From the NCBI RefSeq assembly GCF_032854445.1, contig NC_088301.1, positions 28,630,402 to 28,694,401 of the forward strand: DNA of 64,000 bases. Direction: 5' to 3'. The position numbers and the translations under genes were made by a program. This document shows, piece after piece, positions 1-13,200 of this stretch. How positions within the stretch are numbered: position 1 is the stretch's first letter; each line of letters starts with the position of its first letter. Below the pieces are notes generated by a model. It was not told the origin of the DNA, ran no database searches, and saw nothing but the letters and a program-made list of their open reading frames with translations. This DNA comes from Liolophura sinensis (lineage: Eukaryota; Mollusca; Polyplacophora; Chitonida; Chitonidae).

Positions 1-162
1 CAATGTTAAACATTCTGCTGACTAATTCAATGATAAACATTCTGCTGACATATTCAATGTTAAACATTCTGCTGACTTATTCAATGTTAAACATTCTGTT
101 GACTTATTCAATGTTAAACACTCTCTTGACTTATTCAACGCTACACATTCTATTGACCTATT
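1..162. repeat. 27-bp tandem repeat, 6 copies, truncated by the window edge
   Basis: The unit is caatgttaaacattctgctg plus acttatt. Six copies are visible, diverging to the right. Because 27 is a multiple of 3, the minus strand shows a repeating 9-residue pattern (CLTLNKSAE-like), which is a by-product of the repeat rather than a gene. Confidence 0.9.
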
Positions 163-1858
163 CCAGAAAACTGAGTTAATACCGAGTGTTCTTTGAAGAT
201 AAGTCTGTACATGTACAAGCCATTTTAGAAAGAAATTTACAAATTTTATCAAAAACTGGTACAGAAGAGAGTTTCTCAGGATACACAACTTATAGTTTTC
301 TCAACATGTACGATAAAGAAATTATTTATTTAAAAGAAGTCATGTAAGGCAAAGTTCGTCACCATGCATTTTAACTGACCATCATAAATGCATCTGCTCA
401 TTTATGTGAATTCTTACGCTGCAATAACACACGCACTGAATCATAGCTTTCATAATTTGAAGAAAACAAATAAAGGGAATATAAAGTATTCATTTGTAGA
501 TTCATTTCAGGAACAATAACCTGGCTCAACAGAACTACTTGTTCATATTTAATATAAGTGTTACAAAATCCTAAATTTACAAAGCATTTACTCAACATGA
601 TCAAATACTTAATTATCATACAATCTTCAGCTAAAAAAACTAGAAAACCTACATACAATGATCTGTAAAAAAAGACTACAATTTATAACCCATTATGTAT
701 ACCACAGTTAGTGATGTGAGCGTATTTAAGATGTTGCATGTAGTATATGGCATGGATTGCTAACTAAAATGTGTGCATATATCTATGAACATTTGTGCAT
801 ATCATCCACAATCAAATCAGTGGACCATATACCAAAAGATTGCCACGTAACACTACATGCATACATCTAAGGATCACAAAGTAATTTAAAAAGGAGGTTT
901 TGCCTTCAATTAAGCACTATAATTTCAAGAACTTGTCTTTAAGAACTTAGTAAATTTGGTATGTACGTCATAAGTCATGTCAAGTCATTTGGTATAAAAG
1001 TCTAGCATTAAAACTACATGCAATATATAGCTTTTAAGTCTTTCTACATTCAGAAAAACAGTAAAGCAAATTCAGTTAAACCGTGGAGGTACATACAAAA
1101 TCAGATGCTTATACTGTACCTCCACTGTTAAACCAAACCAGCGACAAGTGATAAGGAGTACAGCTGCTTTTCATATCCACTTCGATTTAGGATTCATATT
1201 CCTTCTACCGGGCATATAGCACCAAGAAGTGAAACTAAAAAATCAACAAGTTAAGAACTTTTAAGTCATCCAAAGAAGCACCTGTAAGGTTTTATTTTGC
1301 AGATCTATTATAAGACAGATAAGCCTTTTCTTATACCCTGCTTGTCAGGTTTTTGGAGTATTATGGACTGAGTGAGTTAAAAACAGCATCAGTATGAGAG
1401 TTTGGGAGTATGGGAAGAACAAAGTGAGCATGTGAATGAGAGAAGAACAGGGCGAGTTTGAGAATGAGTGACGACCAGAGTGAGAATGAGTGACGACCAG
1501 AGTGAGTATGAGTGTGAATGAAGAGCAGTGTATGAGAGTGAGTGAAAGTACAGGGTGAGTACAGAGTAAGTGAGGTTGTATATTACTGTGACCAACAGGG
1601 TGAATACGAGAGTGAATGAAGAACACGCCAGTACATGCATGGCAGTGAAGGGCCAGGTGGTTTAAGACGGTGAGTAAAGAACAAGGTGATTGCGAGAATG
1701 AGTGACGACCAGGGTGGGTAGGAGTGTAAATGAGTGAGTATGAGAGTAAGTGAAAGTATAGGATGACTGCAAGAGGGATTGAAGAACAAGGTTTGCAAAG
1801 GTAACTGAAAAGCGGGCGACTATGAGAGGAGTGAGTGAGTGAGTGAGTGCGTGCTTGA

Positions 1859-2200
1859 GGTTTAACGTTGTACTTAACAATTTTTCAGTCATATGATGAC
1901 GAAGGAATCCTTAGAATGAATGTAGTGTGCCTCATTGTTGCAGGACGGATTTCCACTGCTCTTTTATCTAGTGCTGCTTCACTTAGACGCCTTACCGAAG
2001 GCAGATAAGCCGCCTCCGCCCAAGCCATTTTACTGATACAGGTCAACCAGTCGTTGCACAATCCCCTAAATGCTGAACCTTCAAGAAATAGGAAGTTGTA
2101 ACTTCTTTTTTTAAGGTCTTATGTTTGACTCCACCCGGGATTGACCTTGGATCTACCACTCCCGCAGAGGACGCTCTACTAACTGTTCCATCGGGGCCGG
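1859..2200 (-). mobile_element. Full-length tRNA-derived SINE (family 2)
   Basis: Read on the minus strand, a tRNA-like head starts GGCCCCGATGGAACAGTTAG with TAGTAGAGCG as box A and GGTCAATCCCGGG as box B (about 2199-2125). A unique body follows, then the 3' domain TCATATGACTGAAAAATTGT and a tail ending in GTTAAACC. It shares the 3' domain with copies at 18581-18800 and 52676-52926. Confidence 0.8.
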
Positions 2201-2290
2201 TCGACCATGAGAGAATGAAGAACGATTGAGAATGAGTGAGTAAAATCACAGTGAGTATGAGACTGAGTGAAGAAGAGGGTGAGGATAATT

Positions 2291-2490
2291 ACTTATTTAT
2301 TTATACATCTGATTGGTCTTATATGCAGTTACACGGATATTTTACTTATACGACAAGCATTATGGTTGCTGGCAGACCTTTCATCGTACGGTTGAAGAGG
2401 ATTATAAGCCAACATCTGCACTTGAACTCAATGCGACCACATTGTTGAGAAGCTCCTGTCATTGCACCCAGTCACCTAACCACCTCTGCC
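2291..2490 (-). mobile_element. tRNA-derived SINE (family 1), near full length
   Basis: On the minus strand the head reads GGCAGAGGTGGTTAGGTGAC (box A-like) and TTGAGTTCAAGTGCAG (box B-like). Then comes the family-1 body with AAGGTCTGCCAGCAACC and GTCGTATAAGTAAAATAT, and a (AAAT)-type tail at the left end. It lies inside the GAGTGA array. Confidence 0.75.
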
Positions 2491-4284
2491 CCCTGTGAGT
2501 ATAAGTAAGTGAAGTACAAGTGAGTATGGGAGTGTATGAAGACTGAGTGAGTACGAGACTGAGTTAAGAGCATGAGAATAAGTACAGAACAGGGTGAATA
2601 AGAGTGTGTGTGAAGAAAAGAGAGAGCATGTGTACAAGATTGAAGAACAGACTGTATGATTGTGAAGAACAGTGTCAGCATGATTTTTTTAAGAACAGGT
2701 GAGTATTAGTGAGTGAAGAATAGAGGAGTATGACAGTGACTGAAGAATGAATGAGTATGAGAGCATGTGAAAAGCATGAAAGCATGGGGTTAAGGAACGT
2801 GAGTGAACAACAGGTGAGTATGACAGTGACTGAAGTACAGGACGAGTGAGTTAAAAACAAGTGAATACGACAGTGAGTGAAAAATAGGGTGATCATCAGA
2901 GTAAGTGAACTACAAGGTAAGTTTACGAGTAAGTGAAGAAAAGGTGAGTGTGAAAATAAGTTAAGAACAGCCAAGTATGAGAATGAGTGAATAACAGGGT
3001 GCGTATGAGTATGAGAGGCTGAGCATGGGAGTAGGTGAAAAACAAGTGAGTGAGAGTGAGTGAAGAACAGCTAGGTGGGTATGAGAGTGATTGAACAACA
3101 GGTGAGAGTAAGTGAAGAGTGAAGAACAGATGAGTGTGACAGTGACTGAAGAATAGGTGAGTGAGAGTGGGTGAAGAAGACGGTGAGTTTTTATGGTATA
3201 ATAAATGGGGTAAGGAAGTTCAAGTACCTGGGAGGAGAATATAATAAAGCAAGACTTTCAGAGAACACCAATAGTTCTGCATAATGTTCAAGTCAGCCAG
3301 GTGAACATTATTCACCATGCTCATTCAGCTGTATGCATGAAAAGCAGTATTATGCTATGTACCTGAATGGGGGTAACTATTAAATTAAGAATAACAATTA
3401 GACTGTCATTATTATTCAGTATGTAGATGATACAAAAGATACACACAAAGTTTCAGAGAAACTGTTTGAATGCTTTAGCATGGATAAAAGCGTAACTGAA
3501 CATATGATTGGACAGGTAACTGTAATTAAACTGTAATTAAACTGTAACTGAACAAGCACAAGTTTAGATGATCAGGAAGGTGTATTCTAAGTCTGATGGA
3601 AATAGGTTCAGTACTTTAGGAAGAGTTGCATGAACAATATCTGAATACATGTACATGGAAAAGCATTTAATATTACAATTAAGTCCTAAATGGGGGTAAT
3701 TGAGAAAATATTTACCAGATGGCCATTAAAATTAAGCATGCACAAGATCAGATGATAGGCAAGACCTTGTTTAAGGGGGTGTAAACATTTAAAGACAAAA
3801 ACAACAAATTTTGCTGTAATAAAAAAAGCTTAACCTCAATCCATGTATGAGTGCCCATTATACAGGAGGTAAACAAATAAGCTTACCCTTCCATCCAAGG
3901 ACGTACATTTACATACATGTACCATACCTTAGAACAAGCAGGTAAACAGGCTTAACATTCAACTCATACACGAGAGTCCATTATACAGAAACTAAAAAAA
4001 CACTATAGTTTGTAACTTAGGAATCAGTGGCATAACCAAGTCATTTGTTTGAAATGACAAGCTTTTTCAAGTCAGACTACAGGTCTGAACAGCTGACTGA
4101 CAGGAAATAACTAAAGAACCCAGGGGCCAAATTGCTGAATTTTGTCAGAGCACCTCTGATAATGTGCAGAACACCAATCCCAAGTTGGTAAAAAGCACTA
4201 CCATAAGCTTTCTTCTGAGTCACTGAGGTAATCGTTACACTGAAACCACCTATGTATCAACATAGTGCATGGCCTGGGAATGAG

Positions 4285-4430
4285 CTGTCACATGAGCTGT
4301 CACATGAGCTGGGGTGAGATGAGGGAAATGAGATGAGGGGAATGTGATGAGGGAAATGAGATGAGGGGAATGTGATGAGAGAGGTGAGGTGAGGTGAGGT
4401 GAGGTGAGGTGAAGGGTGAAGAGGCGGCTG
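4285..4430. repeat. GA-rich repeat ending in a (GAGGT)6 microsatellite
   Basis: Two copies of a ~28-bp unit (aatgagatgaggggaatgtg then atgaggga) precede six perfect GAGGT units at 4381-4410. The tract is purine-only on the plus strand over most of its length. Confidence 0.85.
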
Positions 4431-5360
4431 TCGGGGAGCTCATTGTGGCATTTATTTCATGCATTTCAAGGACTGAAAATTATTCTTTACTCAAAATAAT
4501 TTTTTAAAAGCTTCAAAGTGACAGAGTTTTAAACATGACTTTTAAAGCTTTGAAAATAACAACAGAATTACAGAACTGAAAATATTTTCTTTTCTTTCAT
4601 TTTCAGTGCTATAAATACATGCTGCACATGATGTTAGTGTTGTAGGAATAAAGGCTGGTTCCCAGTGCTTTCACAAAGTCTTAACAGTGTAAAGATTTAC
4701 AATCTTAATCTTCACTGCATTACCAAATATTAAAAAAAATAATTTTCCATGCTTTAAATGATGTCATTTTCAAAGCTTTATATGTCAATTTCAACCCCTA
4801 TAAATGATTTTTAAAGTTTTCAAAATTTCAGGTTTCAAAATAAGAAGTTTTGAAAATATTTTTAAAGTTTTATATAAATATGAAATGAACACCACAAAAG
4901 CACCTTCACCCTAACTTGTCAGAAACAGCCGCCATACTCCACCCTTCAGGTTGAAGACAATGCATATAAGAGCAGGCACTATTTTATAACTAATACATGT
5001 ACAGAAATGTAATAATGTAATATAAATATTCCCAATCAAGTAAATAAGTATAAAGCAATCTAGCAATACAGATATTGCTTTTGTAACTATTACCTTCAGG
5101 CAAATTGTAATACTGCTTATGCTTTACCTTCATTTAAGCCATATGGCATAATAGACAAATTTTACATATGTTAAAACATTCCCTCTTATGTGACAAAAAT
5201 GTTGACCTTATAATTGACAAACTCACTCAAATTTCTTACACTTTTTCTTTTCAGTGTGTTTCTTAGCCTATGTTACACATGTAGATCAGAAAATAGCATT
5301 TGGTTAAGTATGGTACAGGTATCAACAACGTAAAATAACATTTCACTCACTACACTTTAT

Positions 5361-5545
5361 ACATTATTTATCTGTTTATTGGATTGGTATTTCATGCGGT
5401 ATTCACTTTATTATATGGTGACAGGAAACCAACGACAATTTGCAGGTTGCTGACAGACCTTCCTACTCACAACCGGGGAGGAATCCAGCACTTTGCAGGT
5501 GTTACCTATTGCCTCTGTATGGAACATCAACACTGATTTCTGATC
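5361..5545 (-). mobile_element. Diverged family-1 SINE
   Basis: In minus orientation it shows the ACCAATCCAATAAACAGAT tail and the GGAAGGTCTGTCAGCAACCT body block shared with the cleaner copies at 41294, 48731 and 35936. It is heavily mutated. Confidence 0.6.
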
Positions 5546-7250
5546 AACTGACTAGGGGAAAACCATAAACCCTAATTATCCCAATTCAAGACACTATAAT
5601 TCAACACAAGTATTTTTTCTGATGATGCCATTGTGCATCTGTTTATCTAAATGATCAAAAGAGGCCGGTGCATGTGCTAATCAACTTTTATTATTTACCT
5701 AAGAGATACCAAACTATATTGTAGCTTTATCCATTGTTCCTTACCCTTGCAATAAAATATTGTGACAGGGAAGACTGTATATATAGGTTCACACAAACAA
5801 ATAAACCGAAATACATCTGATAAAGAATGTAAACAAATAAATAGATGAACCTCTGATATGGATAAATCAAAATAATACAAACAGGACTTTTGGAAATCCG
5901 GATCGGACTTGAAGTATACATTCATGTCTATAATTTTGGGGGAGGTGGGACTCATTTAGGTACATCTATATATAATCCGGTGCACCATTTATTCTTGCAA
6001 AATATCATACATATAAATACAAATATTCCATGTCTACAAATCTTGGCCCAATAAGGAGCCCCTATATATTTTTATAAACATGACTACATACTAGTAGAGT
6101 AAGAGTACAAACCATGCATTCTACTCGCAAGGATACCTCTACCCACAGTGTGAGCCACAATCATTCACACGATGTAACAAAAGCATGGATGGTTGTAACA
6201 CCCTATAAAAATGCATGTGATTCTATAATACAAGTCAAGCCATTCATAACTTGTGTCCTATTCCCAAAGTGGTGATCTACCTTGTATGCATTACTGAGGT
6301 GGAATAGGATTAGAATTAGAATAGGGATGAAACGATTCTCCTAAAAAAAAAAATCTCTGATTGATCTGCAGTTACACCACTGTTCACAAACATATATCAT
6401 TAACCCTTATATAATCTTCAACTTGAACCATCAGTAGAAAATATTAAGCGCAAAAAGAATACTCCTGCGCATTTTGCATTAAGCTAGATAAAGTCAGACA
6501 GCTAATTAATGCATAAACATGTTATTCAGCACATTATTAATACTTGTATATGGGTGTATTGGCTTCTAAGCTAAAGTTGTACTTAATGTTCTGCTGAAAA
6601 TGTGTTTTTACTAAAAACGTGAAAATTGTGCTTTAAAATGCGCTGTATCTTTTGTGCTGATTATATACAGATCTCATGCTAGATTTAGGTCGAGAAACAT
6701 TTAAGGATATACTATGAATCACATGCTTGCCCATGTTAAATAGGATTTCAGTTCAACATCTCCACTATCTGATAATTAAGCCATTTGGCATAGAAAGCCA
6801 CAAGAATAGGGCTTACTCAGTGAAAAGCCATTACATACAATTCCTGTAGGTTTAATGTCTTAAGTACGTGTCAACATTAATGCTCCAAATACTTTTCCAG
6901 AGGCCTGGAACCATCTACTTGACAAAACATCTTCCAGGGTGCAATCTCCATGTGCATGCTGAGTGAACTACTAAAGGTGTTATTTTCTTTTCCAAATAAT
7001 GTCTGGACTGAAGCCAACAGATATTGCTCTTTGGCAAATCTATTAATTTGAGCAATATAGGCTTCAGAAAAGTGCTTGCTCTTTGGCAGAGATCAAGTTG
7101 CCTAAAGGAAACTCCTGTTGGGGTCCTGTTAAAATAAAATTGCCGTGTAAGCCAATTACATTGCTCATGCAGTTTCCAGTATTTATCCAGCTTCTCCATG
7201 GATATGTCAGATGTTTCGTGTACAATGTATGACCTCAAATGATTTCATCC

Positions 7251-7274
7251 TCACTTTCCGGACAAAAACTGCAT
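7251..7274 (-). CDS. SCYL2: Putative terminal coding exon of SCYL2 (MQFLSGK, stop)
   Basis: After the acceptor GTTTTGCAG the phase-0 frame reads MQFLSGK and a TGA stop at 7253-7251. It is short, and I chose it because it is the nearest good acceptor in phase that ends the frame. It lacks the NPF/DLF-type motifs seen at some SCYL2 C termini. The true last exon could be elsewhere, including read-through of exon 18. Confidence 0.4.
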   Translation of the reverse strand: MQFLSGK

Positions 7275-10200
7275 CTGCAAAACATAGAGCAAAATAGATA
7301 TGAATATAACATCATTTATATATAGACACAGCTTTTTGTTACAAGAATATATGTATGTTAATGTAAAATGTTAAAGCAGCCCTTGTTTGCCATAACTCAG
7401 TAAAAAAGCATGTTGCTTAATAATGAATTTTGTATGCAAATGATGGGAAAATTGAATCTTTGCCTAACTTTCACAATCTCTGGCAATTTAAACAATTAAG
7501 AGTATAGAGATGATATATACCAATTTAAAAATGTTTAGTTAATGCGTGACATTGACAGCAGTGTACCCTGCATGATACAAATTTCCCAGGTCTATAATGT
7601 CACATATTTCAAGTATCATAAGTCTCTGACGTAGGGGTGAATGTAATTGTCAAAACTCAATGCTGCACATAAATCATGACAAAAGCTATAAGCAAAAATC
7701 AGGCATCGTACATGTACTTTAACAAAGAAAATTAATGCCAGATATATTTCATACATACAAATTATTAAACCACCAATCAGAAGGCTCAACACAAACGTGT
7801 GAAAAGTTCTCTTAATAGGCTAGCTTTTAAAATGCTTTACAGCATACTTCAAAACTACTTCTTCAAAATGAGGGTGTTCCACAGCCAGTACTTGACAAAC
7901 CTCTAGACATAATGTCACACACAACTAAGCAATGTTTAGAAGATATGTCCCTTTTTGGTGAGCTCAAGTGATAAGTTCTAAATCCTTTCCCTACTGAAAG
8001 ATTTGCATAAAGATCAAGAATCTCAAGAGCTCATTGTGGGAAACATGCATAGTACAGACAGAGGGCACCATTGGCAGCTGTGAGGGGCAAAAGGTTGTAC
8101 TTACCACACTGGAAAAACTTGGTCTTCTGTTTGGATCTGGGGTTACAAGGTTCGCCACACTCTCGCCAAAACTGCTAAAACTGGGGCGGCGATTTGGGTC
8201 GGGCACTAAACTCCCGAATATGCTTCCACGACTTGTTCGCCTTTCCTGGTCCTGTGGAATTAAGGTAGCAACAGTAAATTTAATAGTCTGAATCGTGGAA
8301 ACCTATTAAGTTTCCCTTTGTACAGTCATCCTAACAAGGAGTGTGTCCCCCACTTTCCTTTTGAAAAATATACATATAACATAATCAACCAATACCCATG
8401 CTGTATTAATATATTTTTGAAAATGAGTACTTGTGTGCAAATGCACAACATGCATAAGAGAACAAATGTAACAAAACAAAACAGAAACGCCATACCGGTA
8501 CTTCACAGAGGTATGGATCCATTGACAACATGGACAAATGCATGGCAAGAGATGCCATATATTGACACATGTTCATCACTTAAAGAGAATACTTGTTAGT
8601 CTGTTACATGTGGTGGGTTTGCTCACATGGACACCTTGCAATAGTTCAGCTAAAATGACAGCAGCCTGTGAACTACGATGGGAAGAAACCTAGAGCCTGA
8701 AGGGAACTCAAGCTCCTTGGCAAGCTTCACTGAAACAGGTCTACCCACCTAAAATCAGGGAGAATACAGAGTCAACTGGATTCTACCCTTGATCTCATCC
8801 GTGGGAGGCTACAGTACTTGTCAGGCAAGTGCGTTACACTGCTCGACCTGTGCAAATTTGAGTATTATATATGTACATGCTATACATGTACCATACCCTA
8901 GATACAACTATTTTTTGCCGAACTGGAAGGTGTACACTACTCAAAACGTCAGAATGTGAAAAAATAATGCAACAATGCACTAATTCAGGTTATCTTGCAT
9001 AATTTGTGTGAGTTTTCAAAACATATGCCATAAGGTACCAGAGTTATGTACCAGCACTGCACATTTTGTGTGACCTTGAGAATAATATGCCAAATGACAG
9101 CTGACATATGCTCAGCACAAAATTGTGAGGGATGGATGGACAGACAGAAAAAGCAATCACTATATACCATCCCTCATTAGCTGGGGGAGATAATAACAAT
9201 TAATGCACAGCTCTGAAAATGATAAAGTATTGAAAACAAGTCACAAATTTCTACAAACCAAATATCAACGGAAAATTTATGTAAGAACCTCTTGGTACTG
9301 TGGTCAAAAATAAACATATTTTTAGACGTCTTGATTTACATGCAGCCAAATACCTGTACTAATATTCTCCTAAATAAATAAATATGCAACCATGCCACAA
9401 AGTATAGAAATTACATAATTATAAAAAATCAAACAACTCCAAATAATGTAAAATAGCTAGATGTACATGTATATTATGTGTTCAGACACTACTTTCTACC
9501 ACATAAAATTGCTACAAGAAGAAGACGAATGAAACTGATGTTAAACAAAGCTTCATTGTGAGAAGACTCAACACGCTACTTTGGTAATGCTTTTACACCT
9601 GCTCATCCTGATTTACACCTGCTCATCCTGATTTACACCTGCTCATCCTGATTTACACCTGCTCATCCTGATTTACACCTGCTCATTCGCATGACTGCAA
9701 AGAACACCCTACACTAGGACCTACATGTATTATCAGATTTAACTGGTTTAATGAATCCCAGATGATACAAAAAAATATCCCACTGTACTCTTAATGAAGG
9801 AAGGAAACAAATGTAGCATACCTAGGTCAGCCATGAGTGCAGAGAGATAGATGTACATTCTTTCAGTAAATTTACTGTAAATTAAACTAATTGTTTAAGT
9901 GATCTTGTAACTGATGCATAAGTAGGCCTTATGCTGTGACAGGAGACAACAGTAAAGAACAAGTTGGTAAAGAACAAGTTGGTAAAGAACAAGTTGGTAA
10001 ACAGCCATTAATAATGTAAAAGGCAAAGAAAACCCTAGTCTGCAATGCATGTCCGGTGAAAGACCATTAAACACTGTCCACAAAAATAATTTGATTTATG
10101 TCTGTAGCATCTTTTTCAACATAGTAAAATAAATTTGAAACTTTGAATTCTACCCTTAACACACAGAGACAGTTGGATTTCATCACTCAGAATGCATATA

Positions 10201-13200
10201 CATATAGATCTGTGAATGCATTCACCGAATGGACCTTGATTCTGAGGAATCCCATCAACATGTAACAAAGTCTAAAATTAGATCTTGTAGCAAAGCTTCC
10301 AAAGAGCTCACCTGCCATGCCTGTAGGAGACAAATGAATGCAAAAAGGATCAGCTCAGTGAATACAGTACTGAAGTAGTGAATTTGGTAATTTGTGATTA
10401 TTAATATACACTCAGAGCATCAGCGATGGAACATTCCCCTTGTGACAGTGTGCTGTATACCCCGGTAAAACTCCATGTCAACACATGCAGCACTTTTGAG
10501 ATACCACCACTAACATTTCTTCAACATTAATTCTAATAGAAAATACACTACATGTATTTACGATATTTAACACACACACAGAGACTTAATGAAGGAGCAT
10601 CCCCCATGTTTGCAAAAACTGAACTCAATAAATGCAGCACTTTTTAAGATACTACCCCTAACATTTTTGTTTAACACTGCCTTTACTGTTACTGGCTGCT
10701 GATGCTCTGGGAGTCAGGGTACAGCAATAGCAACATGTACATCTGTATATATGTACAGGTGAGCTAAAAACAAATGGAACTATTTTATGCACAGTGTTGT
10801 ATCGTTTTCATAACTGTTTTCTTTGCCTTTAAAGCCCATAGTTTATCTACACCACTTTTTCTACAGAACTGTGATCTAAGACTGCTCCTCGCTTCATCAC
10901 CAGCCACGACAAATGAAGCAGGCTAAACAAAACCCAGCTCATGCTGACTCGAATGAAGCCTTACACAAGGAGGTTTGTCAGGTACCTGGACAGGTGTGGT
11001 GGGTTTTCCCATCACAGATCCTCTGCCTGCTTTCTTCCACACCATCAAACCAGAGAAATATTCTTTCCAGTGAGTGTGGCATAAAACACCGAATAAATGA
11101 ATACAGCACAAAGTTTGGCAAACAGATATCAAGAAAACTAACAAGCTACATAAACTACAAAGAAAGCAACGTTTCTGTGGAACTTGCAAAAAAAATAAGC
11201 ATGTGCATGAAAGATGGCATTAATGACAATCTTGTTTTCCAAAAAATGCAGTCCAAAGCAAGAGTGAAGTCTAATGCTACATTATCAAAAATCTGAATCA
11301 CATGACCTTGCATTTGATTGGTTTAATAGTTCAAAATGTTATGACCACTTATCCAATGTTCGATTTGTTTAGTACATTGTAGATTTTTCTTAATCTGCTT
11401 TTTATAAATTTGCAGCAAATCAAACAATGTCCAATGTCCATGAGTATGAGGACTTGAAATCATAAAACAACAAATGTGATAGCTTACTTCTCCCTACAAC
11501 AGTGATTAAGCCACAATTCGTAGTATGCAATATGCGTTCTGTGAATGTTCCACTACTAAACATATACCACACGCTAGACAACAACGTTGTGCCATGCATA
11601 AATTTGCAACACAACTGTCAATTCTCACCGTATACTGCCAAAGGCATTAATAGAGATGCATTACGTTACCACTACTGACAGAACAGACCCCTAATTCCAC
11701 AAACTGAGCACAATTAAAGCCCTTAAAGAAGGAGAGTTTCCCTGTCCCTACCACAGAGGTCAAAGAGTACACGTGTGAATGTGCATAAACCTGCTTGCTT
11801 GGAGTAAAACCACCGTCCTTAAGCAGCCACTTGGCAAACGCACAAGTACCTGAGATATAACCAATGTCATATTCAGCAGGAGCTGCATTCAAACATCAAT
11901 CTCACTCATAAACTGACTGAACCAGCTACATGTAGGTCCCTGGAACCATTCAATTGACTTAATTGAAAATTCAACTCCCAGTCTCCAGTTCAGTCTCAGA
12001 TCAGAGTGATACCCAGAAATTTCAGAGAGTTGATTGCACCATTAAATAGGTAATTAAACTGAATTATAAAGCTAAAATGAATGGATTTTTGTCAAAACTA
12101 AAAGGGTCAATGGGCTTGAAAGTCGTATCAGAAACCCTCTCACCACATGACAGTGAAAATATGAGCCCAAGAGCATAATGAATCTGATGCACATGAGAGC
12201 AAGCTAGGTCTGGCTGATTCTTGAGATGATGTGCGCATGGGATGGCTGATTCTTGAAAACATGTGTGCAAGGGCTGACTCATTCTTGAGAGCATGTGTGC
12301 AAGGGCTGACTCATTCTTGAGAGCATGTGTGCAAGGGCTGACTCATTCTTGAGAGCATGAGTGCAAAAACTGGTTGATTCTTGAAAAACAAATGGGTCAG
12401 GTCTGATTCTGGTGACAATGTGTGTATTAAATTATCTTCCCATCTTCTCATGATAATGTGTGCAAAAGTTGACTGATTCCGGACAGCATGTGCTCAAGGG
12501 CTAACTGATTCTGGTGAACATGTATCTGTGCAAGGGCTTACTTTACATCGGTGAAAATGTGTGCAAAGGGCCAACTGATTCTGACAAACATGTATGCAAG
12601 AGCTGACATATCCTGGTGAACATGTGAGTAAGGGCTCACTGGTTCTGATGAACACGTATGCAAGGATGAACTAATTTTGGTGAACATGCATGTGAGGGCT
12701 GACTGATTCAGACACATGAAATAATGTGCTGATTCTGATGAACATGTTCGCAAGAGCTATCTGATTATGGTGAACAAGTGTGCAAGGGCTGAATGATTCT
12801 AATGGACATGAACATGTGTGCAAGAGCTGAATCATGTGACATGCAATGACAGACTGATTGTGGTGAACATGTATGCAAGAGCTGACTGATATTGGTAAGC
12901 GGTGACTTATCCTGGTGAACATGTGTACAAGAGCTACCTGATTCTTGTGACGTTTGAAAGGTGTCACTGATTCTGGTGAGCATATGCGCAAATACTGACG
13001 GATTCAGATGAACGCATGTGCAAAAGCTGCCTAATATTGGTGACCATGTGTGCAAGGATGAATTGATTCTGCTGAACATGTGTGTAAGGGTTGAATTGAT
13101 TCTGCTGAACATGTGTGTAAGGGTTGGATGACACTGGTAAACATCACAGCAAGGAGTTAGTGATTCTGGTGAACATAACTGCAAGGGCTGACCGATTCCA

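Larger units (their letters stand above)
1385..3190. repeat. Degenerate GAGTGA-type minisatellite with two nested SINEs
   Basis: Loose repeats of a unit like gagtatgagagtgagtgaag plus aacaggt (about 28 bp) run from 1385 to 1855, 2205 to 2290 and 2490 to 3190. The plus strand is strongly purine-rich. Two SINEs split the array, so the array is older than the insertions. Minus-strand open frames rich in S/H/T/L here are shadows of the repeat. Confidence 0.85.
3200..7250. other. 3' flank or 3' UTR of SCYL2, no recognised gene
   Basis: No frame here looks like a protein. AATAAA on the minus strand occurs for example near 5993-5988, but several AT-rich candidates exist and I cannot choose a poly(A) site. 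Apart from a small GAGGT microsatellite and a diverged SINE (listed separately) I see no structure. Confidence 0.5.

Noticed and set aside
1345-1892. Minus-strand frames rich in T, H, S, L
   Set aside because: They are translations of the GAGTGA-type array.
10986-11033. Possible 16-codon cassette exon on the minus strand (KAGRGSVMGKPTTPVQ) in phase with SCYL2 exons 17 and 18
   Set aside because: The acceptor context is poor and the sequence is part of a diverged family-1 SINE.
10913-11296. 127-codon plus-strand open frame
   Set aside because: The first half is SINE sequence; no motif in the rest.
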